A stretch of 64,000 nt of DNA from Protopterus annectens (taxonomy: Eukaryota; Chordata; Ceratodontiformes; Protopteridae). The notes under the pieces are model-generated. The model was not told the DNA's origin. It saw only the letters and a program-made list of their open reading frames with translations, and ran no database searches. Positions 31,775 through 44,444 of the stretch are shown piece after piece. The stretch lies in assembly GCF_019279795.1 (NCBI RefSeq), contig NC_056745.1, positions 1,492,340,179 through 1,492,404,178 of the forward strand, given 5' to 3'. Both the position numbers and the translations under genes were made by a program. Numbering within the stretch: the first letter of the stretch is position 1; every line of letters starts with the position of its first letter.

Positions 31775-34700
31775 TATTTTTTGTGCTGTTATCCCAATAT
31801 GCAGTGATACCTAGAAATAGTGTATATTAAGGTTAAAGAGGGGCAAAAACACCCCTAGAGAGATGTAGGGGAACACAGCCACTTGTCTTTGTGATTCTGA
31901 TAGAGAGACTTAGTGTAGTTACAGCCTGCAGCTGTAAAAAATACAGAATATTGTAGCAATGAACAGTTTGACGAATACTTTAAAGTGAAGTACACAAGTC
32001 GAGTAACAACTGGACAGGATGATGGTGAAAAGTCATTTGAGTGTGAATTCTGTTAGTTGTGTTAGCACTGTAGTTTTGTAGTGTACTTTTGGTGCTGTAT
32101 GACAATAATTTCCAGAGGCAAAGTACAAAGGAAAGCGGTAACTTCAGGAAAATGTCAGAGGCGTTGAAATTAGTAGAAATTAAATGCATCAAATGTATTA
32201 ACTACAAACTTATCTGCTGCAGTACAGGAGTTAAAACAGACTGTTAGACAGAAAACAGCAAAGTAAAATCTGCCTGTTTGATTTTGGTTTTAATTTTATT
32301 GGGCTTGAATCTTGTAGCCACAAGTTGTTGATCGAGTTTCCCTTATTCATGCATTATTTTAACTTGGAAAACATCCTCAGTTGTATTTTAAGAGACTTTG
32401 GTCTTCACACAATCATGCTGATGGCTGTGATGAAAGAAAAGTTTGTTTGCAAAGCTTTTCTGCCTTTTGTGCGTATTAATCTTTCGCAGTGAATGATGCC
32501 TTATGTGAGAACGCCTCAGGTTTTGATTTAATTGTTACTTCGTAACACTAACACTGTTTCCTTCACTTTTTTTCCATGGCTCCTTTAAGATGACTTCTAC
32601 ATGAATTATTGAGTGCCTCCTGAGCATTCTCATAGTGTGAGTGAGTAGATGTCCCCTCCCAAAACTTGTTACGACACATCTGTTTTTTATACTGAAGGCT
32701 GGAGTCCTGCTTAACCCTCGCATTGCACAGTGAGGAATGAATGGGTTTGCCATGGCAGTGGTTTATAGTTGTGAAAGGGGAACCAGTGGTTTGAATTTCT
32801 GATTGCTTCCTTGTGGATTTAAACCAATACTATCTTCCTGGAATTACTTTGCAAGAAAACTAGCTGAAAGAACACCACAAAATGCTAAAAGGTATGTAGG
32901 CTGTGTCAGTACTGCGTTATTAGAAGCCCAGAAAGTGTGCTGTTTTCTTTTTCAGCACTCCTTTTCTTCTGTTGTGCGTTTTGTCTTGAATTTCACTTCC
33001 TCTGAGTGTTTTATTTTGCTGGGAGATCTGTAGCTCAGTTCTAATGGAATGTGGATTTCTTTTAAATTAGACCCAGATGCTTTTTTTTTTACTTTTGGAG
33101 CAGGGAACCAACTGAAATAGTTTGTCAGAAGCTCCCCTACAATGAAGAAGAGAGTAAACTCAGCTTTGAGCATTGTGTTTGCTAGTTTTATTAACTTGGT
33201 CAGTACAATTAAGCTCAGAGATGCCTATGTGGAAGAGGTTTTGTATGAAAAATGTCATTTTGTGCTTGTTTTTTGTTTGCAGTTAGCCGTTTGGTATCTA
33301 GTGAGTTTGGATTCTGAACTTGGGTGAGCCTAGAACTGATCTTAAGGGAGGAACCGGTGAAGAGTTCGCCTTCAAGGTGGAGTTTTTTTTTTTTTTTTAA
33401 TGATTTACCTAGCAGGCTTCAGTGAGGTTTCTAATCTGGTTTGTCCTGACAATTATTGTTTCATATCCATGGATAAATTGTGTGGGAATGTCATTAAAGT
33501 ACAAAGCTTTTAACTTTTTGCACACTTTTCTTTTGGGGGTTAGAAGAGCGTCTCAAGATGTTTTTAATGTAATTATATTTTGCTGCGCAGCTTTTCTTTG
33601 CTAAACCTCCAGAAGAGATTTGTACTAGATTCCTTTCTGTTGTTGGTAAGCAGAAGTCTTGAGATGTTTCTGACACCACAATGAATTTTAGGCCGGACTA
33701 ATACAGGTGGTGTGGAACAGGTAGGAAGCTTTAAAATAGCAGAGCTTTTTTCTCTTGTGTTTATGGTTTGCCAGCTTTTGAAAATGAATGTTTTAAGTTA
33801 ACTTTTAAACTGAAGAAAGAATTTTATAAAGATAACCTTTACTTGTACCACAAATTTTGTGTGTTAGCAAGTGATTTCATTCTGTATTTTTGATGACTTC
33901 ATACTGAATTCATCCTTTGACACTCCCTATCGTGATCAGGCAGCCAGTTGCTAGATGGGAGGTGTGGTCATTAATACCCTTAAGTGATGATCCATTTGAG
34001 CGATTGTGCTTATAAATGTACTTTCTGAATATTACTTCCGTTTGGCTTTAGTCCAAATCAAGCAAAAACAAAACTGTGACAGGGGATATATTTACTTTCT
34101 AGTGGCCAGAAGTTTATACCGAGTACAGTTCAGTAAAACTGCATGCATTATACTGTTCCTTTAAAAAAAAGAGTCAGTTTGATCAAGACTCGTACTACGT
34201 TTACTTTTCAGTTAGGAATGAAGGATTCTAGTTCAGTTGTGCATTGATTGTCGTAGACCCCACAGTAACTAAAATGTTAATACAGAAGCTGTAACCCTCC
34301 GTTTCTTTTCTTGCACTATACGCCTAACTCTGTTTTATGATTGTGAACTGATTACAAAAGCTTAATACCTCTCAACTGTACAGATTTTCACCTCATATTT
34401 TTGCTTTGTTCGTTATAAATGTTTTGGTTTTTTTTTGACAAATCACTGGGATGATCTAAGGATTAAAGTCACTAAATAATGACATGCATTTGAGTTTCAG
34501 ACTTCAAATCTTTCAGAAAATGCATGTTAACACAAATCCTGTTAGTCTAGCAACATTCTGTTTATAAGAGCAATATTTAAAATGTGTCCTTATTTCTGGG
34601 CCTTTATCCCCCATTACGTCAGGCTATGTCCAGATTTCTTGTACCCAAGCGGTGGAGAGGTATGCTAAAAATTCTAATTTGATCATATTTGTGAAAAAGG

Positions 34701-35645
34701 TTTCCTGATCATATTGAAGTTTCAGTATAGTTTATTCACAGAGGAGACAACCAGTCCTGTAACAGTGCTGTTGATTTTATGAACACATGACTGTACATTG
34801 AGACACTCCGAGTTTTCTCTCTGTTCTGGTCATGCAAGCTGATGCTTCTGCTGTTGGAGGTAGATGAAATATATTTGTTTACCCCTGTACTTTTGCACTT
34901 TAACAGCTGAATATTATTGCTTCTGTGTAATCATTAACCATTATCAAGGCATAGTACAGGAACTAACGTGGCAACTTGAGGGACAAAGCAAGTCCGTGGC
35001 AGATTGTGAGCTGCTGGTGTGCTACCATTGCAGTAGACTGCATGATAACCAGTCGTGGCATATTGTATTAACCTGCTCATAAGATTATTTAAAAACTGGC
35101 ACACTAACAGTAGTACAATCAGAAGAAAGTCGAACAAAACAGAGAGTCTGTCACTTTGCAAAAAACAGCAGAGGATACAGGCTTCTTGCACGCCTACTCC
35201 CCCAGCCATGCATACTGTAACTGCAGGGCTCTGCAGCTTTCAAGAAAATGCAAGGTGAATAATCTTCAAAGGTGTATAATCTCCGAGTTGTTATATTTCG
35301 AGCCAGGAGAGAGCTCCCCCACACAAGGGTGGCGGCATGAAGGCTCCCCCCTTACAAAAATGGAGTTGCGGTGTCGTCTTATTTCACCGCAGTTTTCAAT
35401 GTGATTTTCACTCTCATTTCGGATACTCTGCATTCCAGCGTCTGCGTTTGCTTTACTCACATCCATACCTCTTATTTGTCCCTGACTCGGGTTTGCTCTT
35501 ATCCTTACTAATCCCACATAGAACTGAAGATTTGGGGGGAAAGGGTTATAGTTCATACTAAAATGATGACAATCATTAGAGTTGTATAGGCTTTTACTTC
35601 AGCGAATGGATGCTAATTCATGTTCTGTTGTTCTGTCAATGTTTT
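31775..35645. other. Unassigned AT-rich sequence
   Basis: I found no gene, known element or tandem repeat over this 3.9 kb. Frames up to 96 residues exist (for example 34,934-35,209 and 35,266-35,556, both minus) but show no motif. Poly-T runs occur near 33,081 and 33,385-33,399. Conserved non-coding elements cannot be judged from one sequence. Confidence 0.5.
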
Positions 35646-35650
35646 AAGTT

Positions 35651-37057
35651 CTTCTTCTTTCGGCTGCTCCCATCAGGGGTCGCCACATCAGATCAACTCT
35701 TTCCATTTCTTCCTGTCCTCTGCATCTTGCTCTGTCACACCACCCACCTGCATGTCCTCTCTCACCACATCCATAAACCTTATCTTAGGCCTTCCTCTTT
35801 TCCTGTTATCTGGCAGCTTCATCCTTAGCACTTTTTCCAAATATACTCCGGATCCCTCCTCAGCACATGTCCAAACCAATGTAATCTTGCCTCCCTGGCT
35901 TTGTCTCCAAACCTTCCTACCTGGGCTGACCCTCTAATATACTTATTCCTAATCCTGTCCATCCTTGTCACACCCAGTGCAAATCTTAACATCTTCAACT
36001 CTGCCACGTCAAGCTCTGACTCCTGCCTTTTTGTCAGTGCCACTGTCTCCAACCCATATAACATAGCTGGTCTCACTACCCTCTTGTAGACCTTCCCTTT
36101 CACTCTTACTGGTACTAGTCTATCACAAATCACTCCTGACACTCTTCTCCACCCACTCCATCCTGCCTGTACTCTCTTCTTCACCTCTCTTCCACACTCA
36201 CCATTACTCTGAACTATTGATCCCAAGTATTTAAACTCATCCACCTTTGCCAACTCTACTCCCTGCATCCTCACCATTCCTCTATCCTCCCTCTCATTCA
36301 TACACTTATATTCTGTCTTAGTCCGGCTGACCTTCATTAATCTTCTCTCTAGAGCATATCTCCACCTCTCCAGGGTCTCCTCCACCTGTTCCCTACTCTC
36401 TCACTACAGATCACAATGTCATCTGCAAACATCATAGTCCACGGGGACTCCTGTCTGATCTCGTCTGTCAACCTGTCCATCACCACTGCAAATAAGAAAG
36501 GGCTCAGAACTGATCCTTGATGTAATCCCACCTCCACCTTAAATGCATCCATCACTCCCACCGCAGACCTCACCGCTGTCACACTACCCTCGTACATATC
36601 TTGTACCACTCTTACATACTTCTCTGACACTCCCGACATCCTCATACAATACCACAACTCCTCTCTAGGCACCCTGTCATATGCTTTCTCTAAATCCACA
36701 AAGACACAATGCAACTCCTTCTGACATTCTCTGTACTTCTCCATCAACACTCTCAAAGCAAACATCGCATCTGTAGTGCTCTTTTCTGGCCTGAAACCAT
36801 ACTGCTGATCCCTAATCATCACCTCACTTCTTAATCTAGCTTCCACTACTCTTTCACATAACTTCATGCTGTGACTGATCAATTGAATCCCTCTGGAGTT
36901 ACTGCAGCTCTGCACATCACCCTTATTCTTAAAAATCGGTACCAAAGCACTTTTTCTCCATTCCTCAGGCATCCTCTCCTTACCGAGATTTCATTAAACA
37001 ATCCAGTTAAAAACTCCACTGCTATTTCACCTAAACACCTCCATGCTTCCACAGGTA
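35651..37057 (-). mobile_element. RTE-like LINE (family B), 5'-truncated copy 2
   Basis: The minus-strand frame at 36,349-36,972 has RKSALVPIFKNKGDVQSCSN, VFVDLEKAYDRVPREELWYC, GLHQGSVLSPFLFAVVMD and the active-site FADD. The frame at 35,825-36,385 carries the post-RT domain (KVSRTKTEYKCMN, GWSGWRRVSGVICDRLVPV, RDPEYIWKK). The end at 35,651-35,879 has RKRGRPKIRFMDVVREDM and the tail GGGTCGCCACATC on the plus strand. The 5' break is near 37,057, just before the equivalent of VEAWRCLGE, so endonuclease is missing. Its RT part is longer without interruption than in copy 1, and it lacks the nested CR1-like insertion. Confidence 0.9.
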
Positions 37058-37059
37058 AT

Positions 37060-38890
37060 AGTGACAATATTTTAAAAAGTGTGCTTGATTTGTCCATGAT
37101 TATTTCTGGATTTGTCCCTGGCTCTGGAGGTAAGGGATTGAGATCTCCTCCAGAATGATGAATTGTGGTGTGATTATGTAACACACACTTATCTCAGTGG
37201 GCTAGGGTCTTTTCCATGTGGTAAAAAAGCCTTGTACACCTTCCTGTGCCTTCTCCTCCTTTCTGTGTCTCTGGCTGTTTCTGTGCTGCAGTCTGTGTTT
37301 GTAGATGTTACCACTCCAGGCCCCCCCCCTTCCTGACGAGGGAAACTGCGTTGTGCCTGTACTCCCTTTGTGACCCTTTGGTGACCTAGTTTTCTCAACC
37401 AATCCAAATTACCATCATGTAGTTTTTGATTTTATTTATTAATTAGCTTTGTGAACTGGTGTATCAAATACCGTTTTCTTCCAGGGCCACAAAGCAAAGG
37501 CAGGTTCAGTTAATGTGGAGAGTTTATAGTAGCCGGTTGTACGGCACATTTTTGAGAGGCAGGAGGAATGTGAGGGTGCCCAGAGAAAATGCACACAGAC
37601 ACCACATTGGAGCTGACCAAAATGGTGTCATCATGCTACCAGTGCAGGTGGGCACCAATTTACTGCAGTGGGCTTCCAAGTGCAGCGTTGCCGTTAAGTA
37701 AATGCACTTTGCTGAGTTTCATTCAGTCTTGTTACTAAGGTATGCTACAGCAATCAGACTTGTAGGTTCAGCAGAAATGATGCAAGTAAACAACTAAAAA
37801 AGACCTTCATAATTTGTAGTTTTTAGTTCGTTGATTACAACACTTTTAAGGTAAACCCTGGCAATTAAACTTCAGGGAAGATGACTAAGCAAACAAGTGG
37901 GGCATTTTTTTCAGATGACTTAATCTCTACTTTTTGCATAGGTATGGATAAGACTCCTCTTACAGGACGAAAGGTTAATCTAGCTTTGCTGTTGTGTGAA
38001 CTTTTCTTACTTTGATGACTCACACCACATTTGTTAATCTGTACGCAGTGTTTTTGCTGTTTTGTACGGAGAACACTTCACTGTTATCCTGTGCTGCTCA
38101 AATAAGTGACTTTGCATCACCATTTGAGGATAGAAGTTCATTGTGTTATTTGCTAGGTTAGTGGCAGCTAGGAAATTCTGTGGAATTTTTAAGATTGGGT
38201 AATGTTAGTTTAGCTGACATGATGCCTGTTCAAACCTTAACAAACTGTCTGTTAAAGCCCGGGTTCCAATCTTAATCATTTTGCCTGAATCGGAGTTTAT
38301 GTATATCACTTAACTTTTAGTTGTCTCTCTCTCTGCCTCTTCTAAGTTGTGCACAGTTTTCCATTTCAGTACCACATTTACAGTATGTAGATATCTTTTA
38401 TTTTCTTTACCAAGGTAGAACACTAATCAAATCTGACCTTTTGCAGGCTCTGCCCGGGTTACATAAATAGCCACAGCAGTTAAAAGATTAAAACCTATAA
38501 CTTAATTACCTAGTGTAGTGATGTAACATAACATAGATATAAAAAATATATACAGATGTTTACAAGGAGGTTTAAAATGCCTTACAAATTAACAGTTATG
38601 GTTCATCTTCATCGCCTGATCCCCTATGCTTCCACCAGATATTTTAAATATTTTGCTGGAAGTCTGCAATACATTGTCTATTACCGACAGTACTGAGCTG
38701 CATTTATGAGTATTTTTTTTGTGTTTTTGTACCTAAGAGCTTTGTATGTTTTTGAGCATTGTGACACTGTGGAGAACGTACAGAAGCTGACAAATCGTAA
38801 ATGCAAAACAGTTGCATTTGGATTTTGAGATAGTGATTTACCTTCTCAGTTAGTGTTTCATCCTCATTAAAACAGTGGCCAGTTTTCACT
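37060..38890. other. Unassigned sequence with a possible SINE scrap
   Basis: At about 37,555-37,615, AGGAATGTGAGGGTGCCCAG and AGAAAATGCACACAGACACC recall a widespread fish SINE core ('GTGCCCGGAGAAAACCCACGC'-like), but only about 60 bp is similar. A C-run lies at 37,322-37,329. Nothing else was recognised. Confidence 0.4.
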
Positions 38891-38894
38891 ATTA

Positions 38895-39332
38895 CAGTGA
38901 TGGCGAACCCATGACATGCATGTTCAACAAGTTGCCAAAGAAACTGAATGAACAAAAATAAAAGAAATATGTGACCCTGCACTTATTTATTAAAATTCAG
39001 CAACAAAAAATTTCATTAATTGATGTTAATCAAATCAAATGCAATGTGTTCCATATTTTTTCAGTTCAGTATTGCTATTAAAAGTCGGGTAATTTTTTGG
39101 TGCACTGTTTTAAGCCCAATTATCAGAGCGCACATCGTTTTCTCTATTATAAGTCACTGATTTTTCTTTTACTTTTTTAATACATAGCACACATGATTGA
39201 ACTGTATTGTCTTAAATAAATGAATATGTAAAGAATTTTCTCTTTTGTTGTGGAGGGGGAGACACCCCAGCAGAATCGATAGGCATTTTCCGAATTTTTG
39301 ACATGCTGAACCCGAAAGGTTCGCCATCACTG
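38895..39332. mobile_element. Non-autonomous hAT-type DNA transposon (438 bp)
   Basis: The element begins CAGTGATGGCGAACC and ends GGTTCGCCATCACTG, perfect 15-bp terminal inverted repeats. CAGTG...CACTG ends are usual for hAT elements, and this terminus resembles those of Zaphod/Tip100-like hATs. The interior (AT-rich, 438 bp in all) encodes no transposase, so it is a MITE-like deletion derivative. The 8-bp flanks (CACTATTA and CAGTAAGG) are not clearly identical, so a target duplication, if once there, has decayed. Confidence 0.82.
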
Positions 39333-39334
39333 CA

Positions 39335-41645
39335 GTAAGGTATGGCTCATTGCTCTGGCCACAAGAGAAGGAAAAAAAAATTGAATGCTTGTGTGGTTCC
39401 AACATGTGCAAATTACTCTGACCCCATCCTGACGCTGTTTTTTTCTGTGTACATAGATGTTGAAGTCTGAGTGTGAAATGTGTGCTAATGTGGGTGGGAA
39501 CGGAATTCCACTGTGTTCCAAGGAAAGGGAAACGTAGCTGAAGACCATAAAGTAATCTATATATAATCTATATAGTGAATTCTTCTGCCAAGTGCAAATT
39601 TGACTGATATAGCGTAGTACATGCACAAACTGTTTCATCAGAATTGTGAAACTTTTTTGTGAAATGGTGGTTGCAGTGTGCAGTCTGTAGTCTGTATTTA
39701 GGAAATGCAACAATGACCACAATGACCCAGGCCTCGAATGGAGATGTACAGAAAGAGGCAAGTGTAGAGGGTAGCTAAGAAATTACAGCCGTGATACCAT
39801 CACTTTCCCAGAGAAGGTTATGGAAAAGGTTCTTCAGGGCAAAGCTGATAGTTTTAAGTGTTTTGTAGATAGGGATCATCTCAGCATTTGATTAAGCCCT
39901 TGGAATGTATCACCACTGACGTGGACAAGAAAAGCCCCATAGATAGTAGGGTGTATCTGGAAGTGATCAAGCCTTTGGTGTACTTCACAAGAGGCTGGTA
40001 CAGAAGGCAGTGGTAGTTTGAACTCCATAATAGTTTCCCTACAGCCACGTAAGACCACTAAGCTAACACAAATGCTCAGCATTTCCATCACTGGTGCATA
40101 TTTGAGTACATAAAGTCTTGCTCACGTATTTCACTTCATTTGTAACAGTAGTAGTGGCAACACAGAATTTTCTAAAACTCCCCTTACGCCCCCACACTTG
40201 TCCCCACCTTATTCCATTGAAGATGCAGTTTCTCTCAGAGGGATCGTTGTAAAGTCTGTGTCACTCTTTCTACTGGAGGCTCTGAGATTGGATGAGAATT
40301 TAACAGACATCCTAGTAACAAAGTCTTGTGTCTTGCACCATGTAAAAAGTCATTGTTATGCTCCAGTAAATGAATGCCTTAAGTTGCTGTATGTTTCAAC
40401 AGACAGTGTACTATTTATCTGCTTACATTTGTTTACCTTATCTAACTTGTATAGAATAAATTATCTGTCCATTTCTATAGTAATAGAATTTTTATCCCAG
40501 TACCTTATTTGGAAATGATTTATTCGTAGTCATCCTGTCTGGTCAGCAAATTAAGTAAATAAAAGTGCTGCTGGTGGGTAAGGAACAGAACTGAATGAAA
40601 AAAACTTTAATCAGAAGAGTGAGGTATACTGTTGCAACTGGTCTGGCTGTGGCACATTTATTTCTACTGTCACCGGGGCTGGCAAGCAAAGTCTGCCTGC
40701 TCATGGTACCAAGACTGTTACAGATACTGGGAGAAATCTGTAGGAACTCCTGATATGGCTTATGGGAAGCAAAGGTAGCTCTTGACAAACCAGTGGTCTG
40801 AAATGGATTAACTACTACACACCATCAACGAGGGGGTCACTCAGATTACAACAGTGAACAGGAAGTTGCAGAAATGTCCACAGCAACAATGGCCCAAACT
40901 CCACAAAGCTCAAGTCCAAAGCTGGTTTCAGCTGATCTCCTGTAACTGGCGAAAACCAGACAAGGCAAGGTTCTCTGGTGCTTTGCTCACATATTAAAAT
41001 AAATTGAAATGCCTACAGCACTGGTCTGCCTTTCCATAGCTTTCTAGTTTCCACACTTATCAGAAGGTAGTAGACAGATTTAAATGAAGTCTGCATAAAA
41101 TGCACCCTTTACACCTGAGAAGAGTCAACAGAGAAATCGGTCCCCACTGCAGGCCGAATATTAACAGCCATGATGGTTTTGAGTTCCTGGCATGCTTTTG
41201 GTATCACCAGTGGCGTAAAGGAAGACAGTGGCGCAATTTTACTTTTATTTATATCTGAGGATATTTTCCATATTGTTTTACTAAACTCTGTTTTCAGCTG
41301 TCTTCAGATTAGAGTGGACAGTTTAAAGTCTGTATCATTTTCAGTGAGAAGGTCATGCCTCTCAGCATTTACAGTTATCTTTCTCAAAATTTGGCACAAT
41401 GATCGGGGGGGGATCATTTGTATGTCATGCTCGTCTGGTAATTCTGACAACGTGCTAAACAAAGCTTCATCTATAACTGTGGCTGTGGAAGTGACAAGTG
41501 CCTACACTAAGGACTCTTCCTTCTGCTGACCATTCTAGTTCCAGGTTATTTACTGTGGGGATTTGTTTGCAACTCGATAGTGTGGTAGGGGGTGTCCTGT
41601 TTAATCTACATCTGTAAGCCTTGCCTAGCTTCGTTGTAAGAGGAG
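39335..41645. other. Unassigned sequence
   Basis: No gene or known element was seen. Frames of 106-144 residues (39,327-39,761 minus; 40,198-40,518 plus; 41,170-41,529 plus) are the longest but show no domain or codon pattern I recognise. A host exon cannot be ruled out, but nothing supports one. Confidence 0.45.
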
Positions 41646-41654
41646 AACATCATC

Positions 41655-41826
41655 ATACATATTTAGGTCTTTGGCTGCTGGTTGGCCTGTATAGACATCG
41701 TACATGTTAGGTCTTTGGCTGGCCTGTGTAGACATCGTACATATTTAGGTGTTTGGCTGCTGGATGGCCTGTATAGACATCGTACATATTTAGGTCTTTG
41801 GCTGCTGGATGGCCTGTATAGCTGCT
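41655..41826 (+). repeat. Imperfect tandem repeat of about 45-55 bp
   Basis: Three to four units share TAGGTCTTTGGCTGCTGG, TGGCCTGTATAGACATCG and TACATATTTAGG. Unit lengths vary because one unit lacks the GCTGCTGGT segment. The 64-residue frame over it is a by-product. Confidence 0.85.
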
Positions 41827-41829
41827 CCT

Positions 41830-42462
41830 TGTGGGTCTGCAGTGGCAGTCTGTATAACTCTGTAAAAGTATTTTGAGTTATTTTTCCTAATACAGGAGTA
41901 TAGAAACAGCGGACATTCTATGCAGCTGCGTTAGAGTGGGGATATCAGTAGTGATTTCAGGATACTAACTACAGGAATTATTTCTTTGTAGCTGTGATGG
42001 CAATGTGGCATATCCTCAGTAAAATGAAGACGTGACCATAAGTAAGGGTTACTGCTCATGCAGAAACTTTCCAGCATGACACACGAGTAATCATTTCGAA
42101 GGATGTGTTTTAGTACAAAGTGAGCATTGTCTCTGTCACTTTAAAACAATTAAATAATTTTAAAGAACAGACCTAGTAATAGGATCATCTTAACTGCAGG
42201 TCTCCTTTTTCTGGTGTTATCTTTGAACAAGATATCTTCCACAGTAACAATGAGATGCACACGTAACAAAGTAACTTTGTAGAAAATTAATTTTATGGGG
42301 AGGGACACTACTTATAGATAGTATTACTTAACTTCCCCGCCCCCTTTTGCCCTCCAGAAGCCACTATATCAACCGAAAAACAGAGAGGAAACCGGTTAGA
42401 CAGGATGTTTAGACAGTAAAGTATATGAGAGAGGCTAGACATTCTGGAAGTGTATTACAGCT

Positions 42463-42496
<34 letters not shown>

Positions 42497-42780
42497 ACAA
42501 ACCATCACTTCTAGATCCCACTGCATGTCTGCATTTTATTGTTGCGGCTTTGTGCAACTGGTAGTTCTATAAAAAATTTGTAAATGTAACTACAGCTGTT
42601 TACTATATTTGTGTATCCTTGGATGTCTTTTATAAAGATCATGTTTAAAACCTAAATAGTTGGGGAAAAATAGATAAAAACAGAGATCAAGGACTGACAT
42701 AGGCAACTTGGCAGGTAAATCACACAACGGTTCCAGGCTACTTGTCTGGTATTTCAGAAGTTTGTCGTGCAGCTTAGCAC
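41830..42780. other. Unassigned sequence with a long poly-T
   Basis: A T-run of about 32 bases at 42,462-42,494 passes into (GT)n. This could be the A-tail of a minus-strand retrocopy, but no body is recognised on either side. Confidence 0.5.
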
Positions 42781-42784
42781 ATAG

Positions 42785-42918
42785 TAGGTTCATAGGTGAA
42801 TACTAGACTAACTGCCCTGAAGGGTCATTTAAGTCTAGCCAGTAACCCAAGGTCATAAACCCTCTACTTTGTGTCTTTGAGGTGAAGACCTTAACCATTA
42901 TGCTAAACCTACCCCCCT
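42785..42918 (-). mobile_element. tRNA-derived SINE-A, copy 4
   Basis: This is the reverse complement of SINE-A. It has AGGTTCATAGGTGAATACTA, TTTAAGTCTAGCCAG, then CATAAACCCTC (B-box region) and GACCTTAACCATTATGC (A-box region). CTGCCCTGAAGGGTCATTTA keeps the block shared with the CR1-like tail. Confidence 0.82.
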
Positions 42919-42919
42919 A

Positions 42920-43585
42920 AAGAAGGCCTCAATTCTAAATGTTGCACAAGTCCACTTTAGCTATCCTTCTAGATATGTGGATACACCTTGAAGTATGTAC
43001 AGCCCTGTTAGATACTGGTTAACTGTACAAATGATTGCCATTGCTGTAGACTCAGTTTCCAATACAAGTTTCTACAGAGGGGACTACAAGGCAGGTTTGC
43101 AGTGTTAAAGAATCTTGCCTATAGGGCAGATGTGTAGCCAGAGAATATAATTTTGTAACTGTGTACTCTGATTGCTGCCCCCAACCCACCTGTCATTTGA
43201 AATATCCCCCACCATACTTAAATGTTTGCATCGTTTTTCCTTTAAAACAATTTAATAGATATTCTTTTTCATTCTATGAAACTCTTATTAGCGGCATTAA
43301 GTTAGACATTTGTGGACATAGTATGACCGAAAAAAGACATGGTTTCTTTTGTGTACTATGTAGAAAATTGTACACGGGCGAGTGCAAACAGTATGTCTAG
43401 CTACACCCTTGCTCTGGGGTAGAGACCTAGTGAAATTTTATGAGATGTTCAGAAAACACAAATGCAGAAAAAACTCCTGAGCTGCAAACAGTAGTGAAGC
43501 TTAATTTGTTGTAGTCTGGGTGGATTGAAAAAAATAAGTCAGGGGGGACCCCAGTCTAAAAAAAAAAAAATGAGGGAACCTCCCC
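42920..43585. other. Unassigned sequence
   Basis: No recognised feature. The frame at 43,161-43,400 (79 residues) has no motif I can name. An A-run lies at 43,558-43,570. Confidence 0.5.
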
Positions 43586-43589
43586 CCAA

Positions 43590-43800
43590 GAATCCTGTTT
43601 TTCAGACAATGAGATGGACGAACTGGATTGTACTGACCAGATGTCCTCCCTTCTTAAATGTCTGACACTGAGGAGACCTTGTCTGCCTCTCCAGCTGAGT
43701 ATTTCTCATTTGAAGATGCACTCAGTAAAATGAGGGACAACTAGTGGGAAACTAAAGACTACTTGGACAGTAGGAGATGGAGAAAGCTTGGGACTACTAG
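43590..43800 (+). mobile_element. Short DIRS gag-like fragment, fossil
   Basis: The segment AEYFSFEDALSKMRD (near 43,694-43,738) matches in order the DIRS element 2 gag segment near 56,329-56,370 (EEFSFGETPVKMRDH). No other DIRS part is present nearby. It is a short, old and broken fragment. Confidence 0.5.
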
Positions 43801-44144
43801 TGCCTAAACTCTTAGTTTTGGGGTGTGTTCCCTGGTGCATGTTTGAAAATGGATTCGCAACCCCCTGTTCTTAGGAAGACTTAATGGTTTTATAGGGTCA
43901 TGGACTCCTTTCAGTAGTTGTACTAGAACTGTACTTCTAATCCACATTTCAGGTCTCATTTGTCTTTTTGCAGGATGTCTAATTTTTGTCTCATATTTGC
44001 CCTTTCCCATGTACCATTTTTGATTTTCTGATAAGTCACGGAGGACTGCCCTTCCGTCAGCAATGCTTGACATTAGAGTTTATACTTCAGAAAATGCAAA
44101 CTGATGCAAAATATGTTGTGTTAACTTCCTAAATGAATTAGAGT

Positions 44145-44424
44145 TCTTGCTGGACTTTTGGCTTTTCCTGGTTAGGGGGCGCCACAGCGAAACTCCAATC
44201 TGCTAATGATTGGCAGTAGACTTTCGCAAACGCCGAGGTGCCAGCTCGACATTCAACCTTCAACGAAGGCACGCCCATTTATGCATGTCTTTCGAACGCC
44301 CACCCAACCACAGGGAGGACATGCAGACTCCACACAGAAGGCACTCCACGCACTCCAGCCATGAATCGAACGGGAGAACCTCTTGCTGTGAGGCAACAAC
44401 ACTACCGCTGCACCACCACGGATC
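44145..44424 (-). mobile_element. tRNA-derived SINE-B, copy 2
   Basis: This is the reverse complement of SINE-B. It begins with the RTE-like end CTTTTCCTGGTTAGGGGGCG, then CTGCTAATGATTGGCAGTAG, TTCAACGAAGGCACGCC, ACATGCAGACTCCACACAG, the complementary B box TGAATCGAACGGGAGAACC, and AACACTACCGCTGCACCACC (A-box side). Target duplications of 17 bp (CCTAAATGAATTAGAGT) at 44,128-44,144 and 44,425-44,441 are identical, so the insertion is fairly young. Confidence 0.93.
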
Positions 44425-44444
44425 CCTAAATGAATTAGAGTAAT

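Noticed and set aside
39327-39761. 144-residue minus-strand open frame
   Set aside because: No domain, signal peptide or recognisable family, and its end overlaps the hAT element. Probably chance.
42462-42494. Poly-T as the tail of a processed pseudogene on the minus strand
   Set aside because: No coding or RNA-like body was recognised on the left side and no flanking duplication was found.
43804-44073. 89-residue minus-strand open frame
   Set aside because: It looks somewhat protein-like, but I could not match any family with confidence. Left unassigned.
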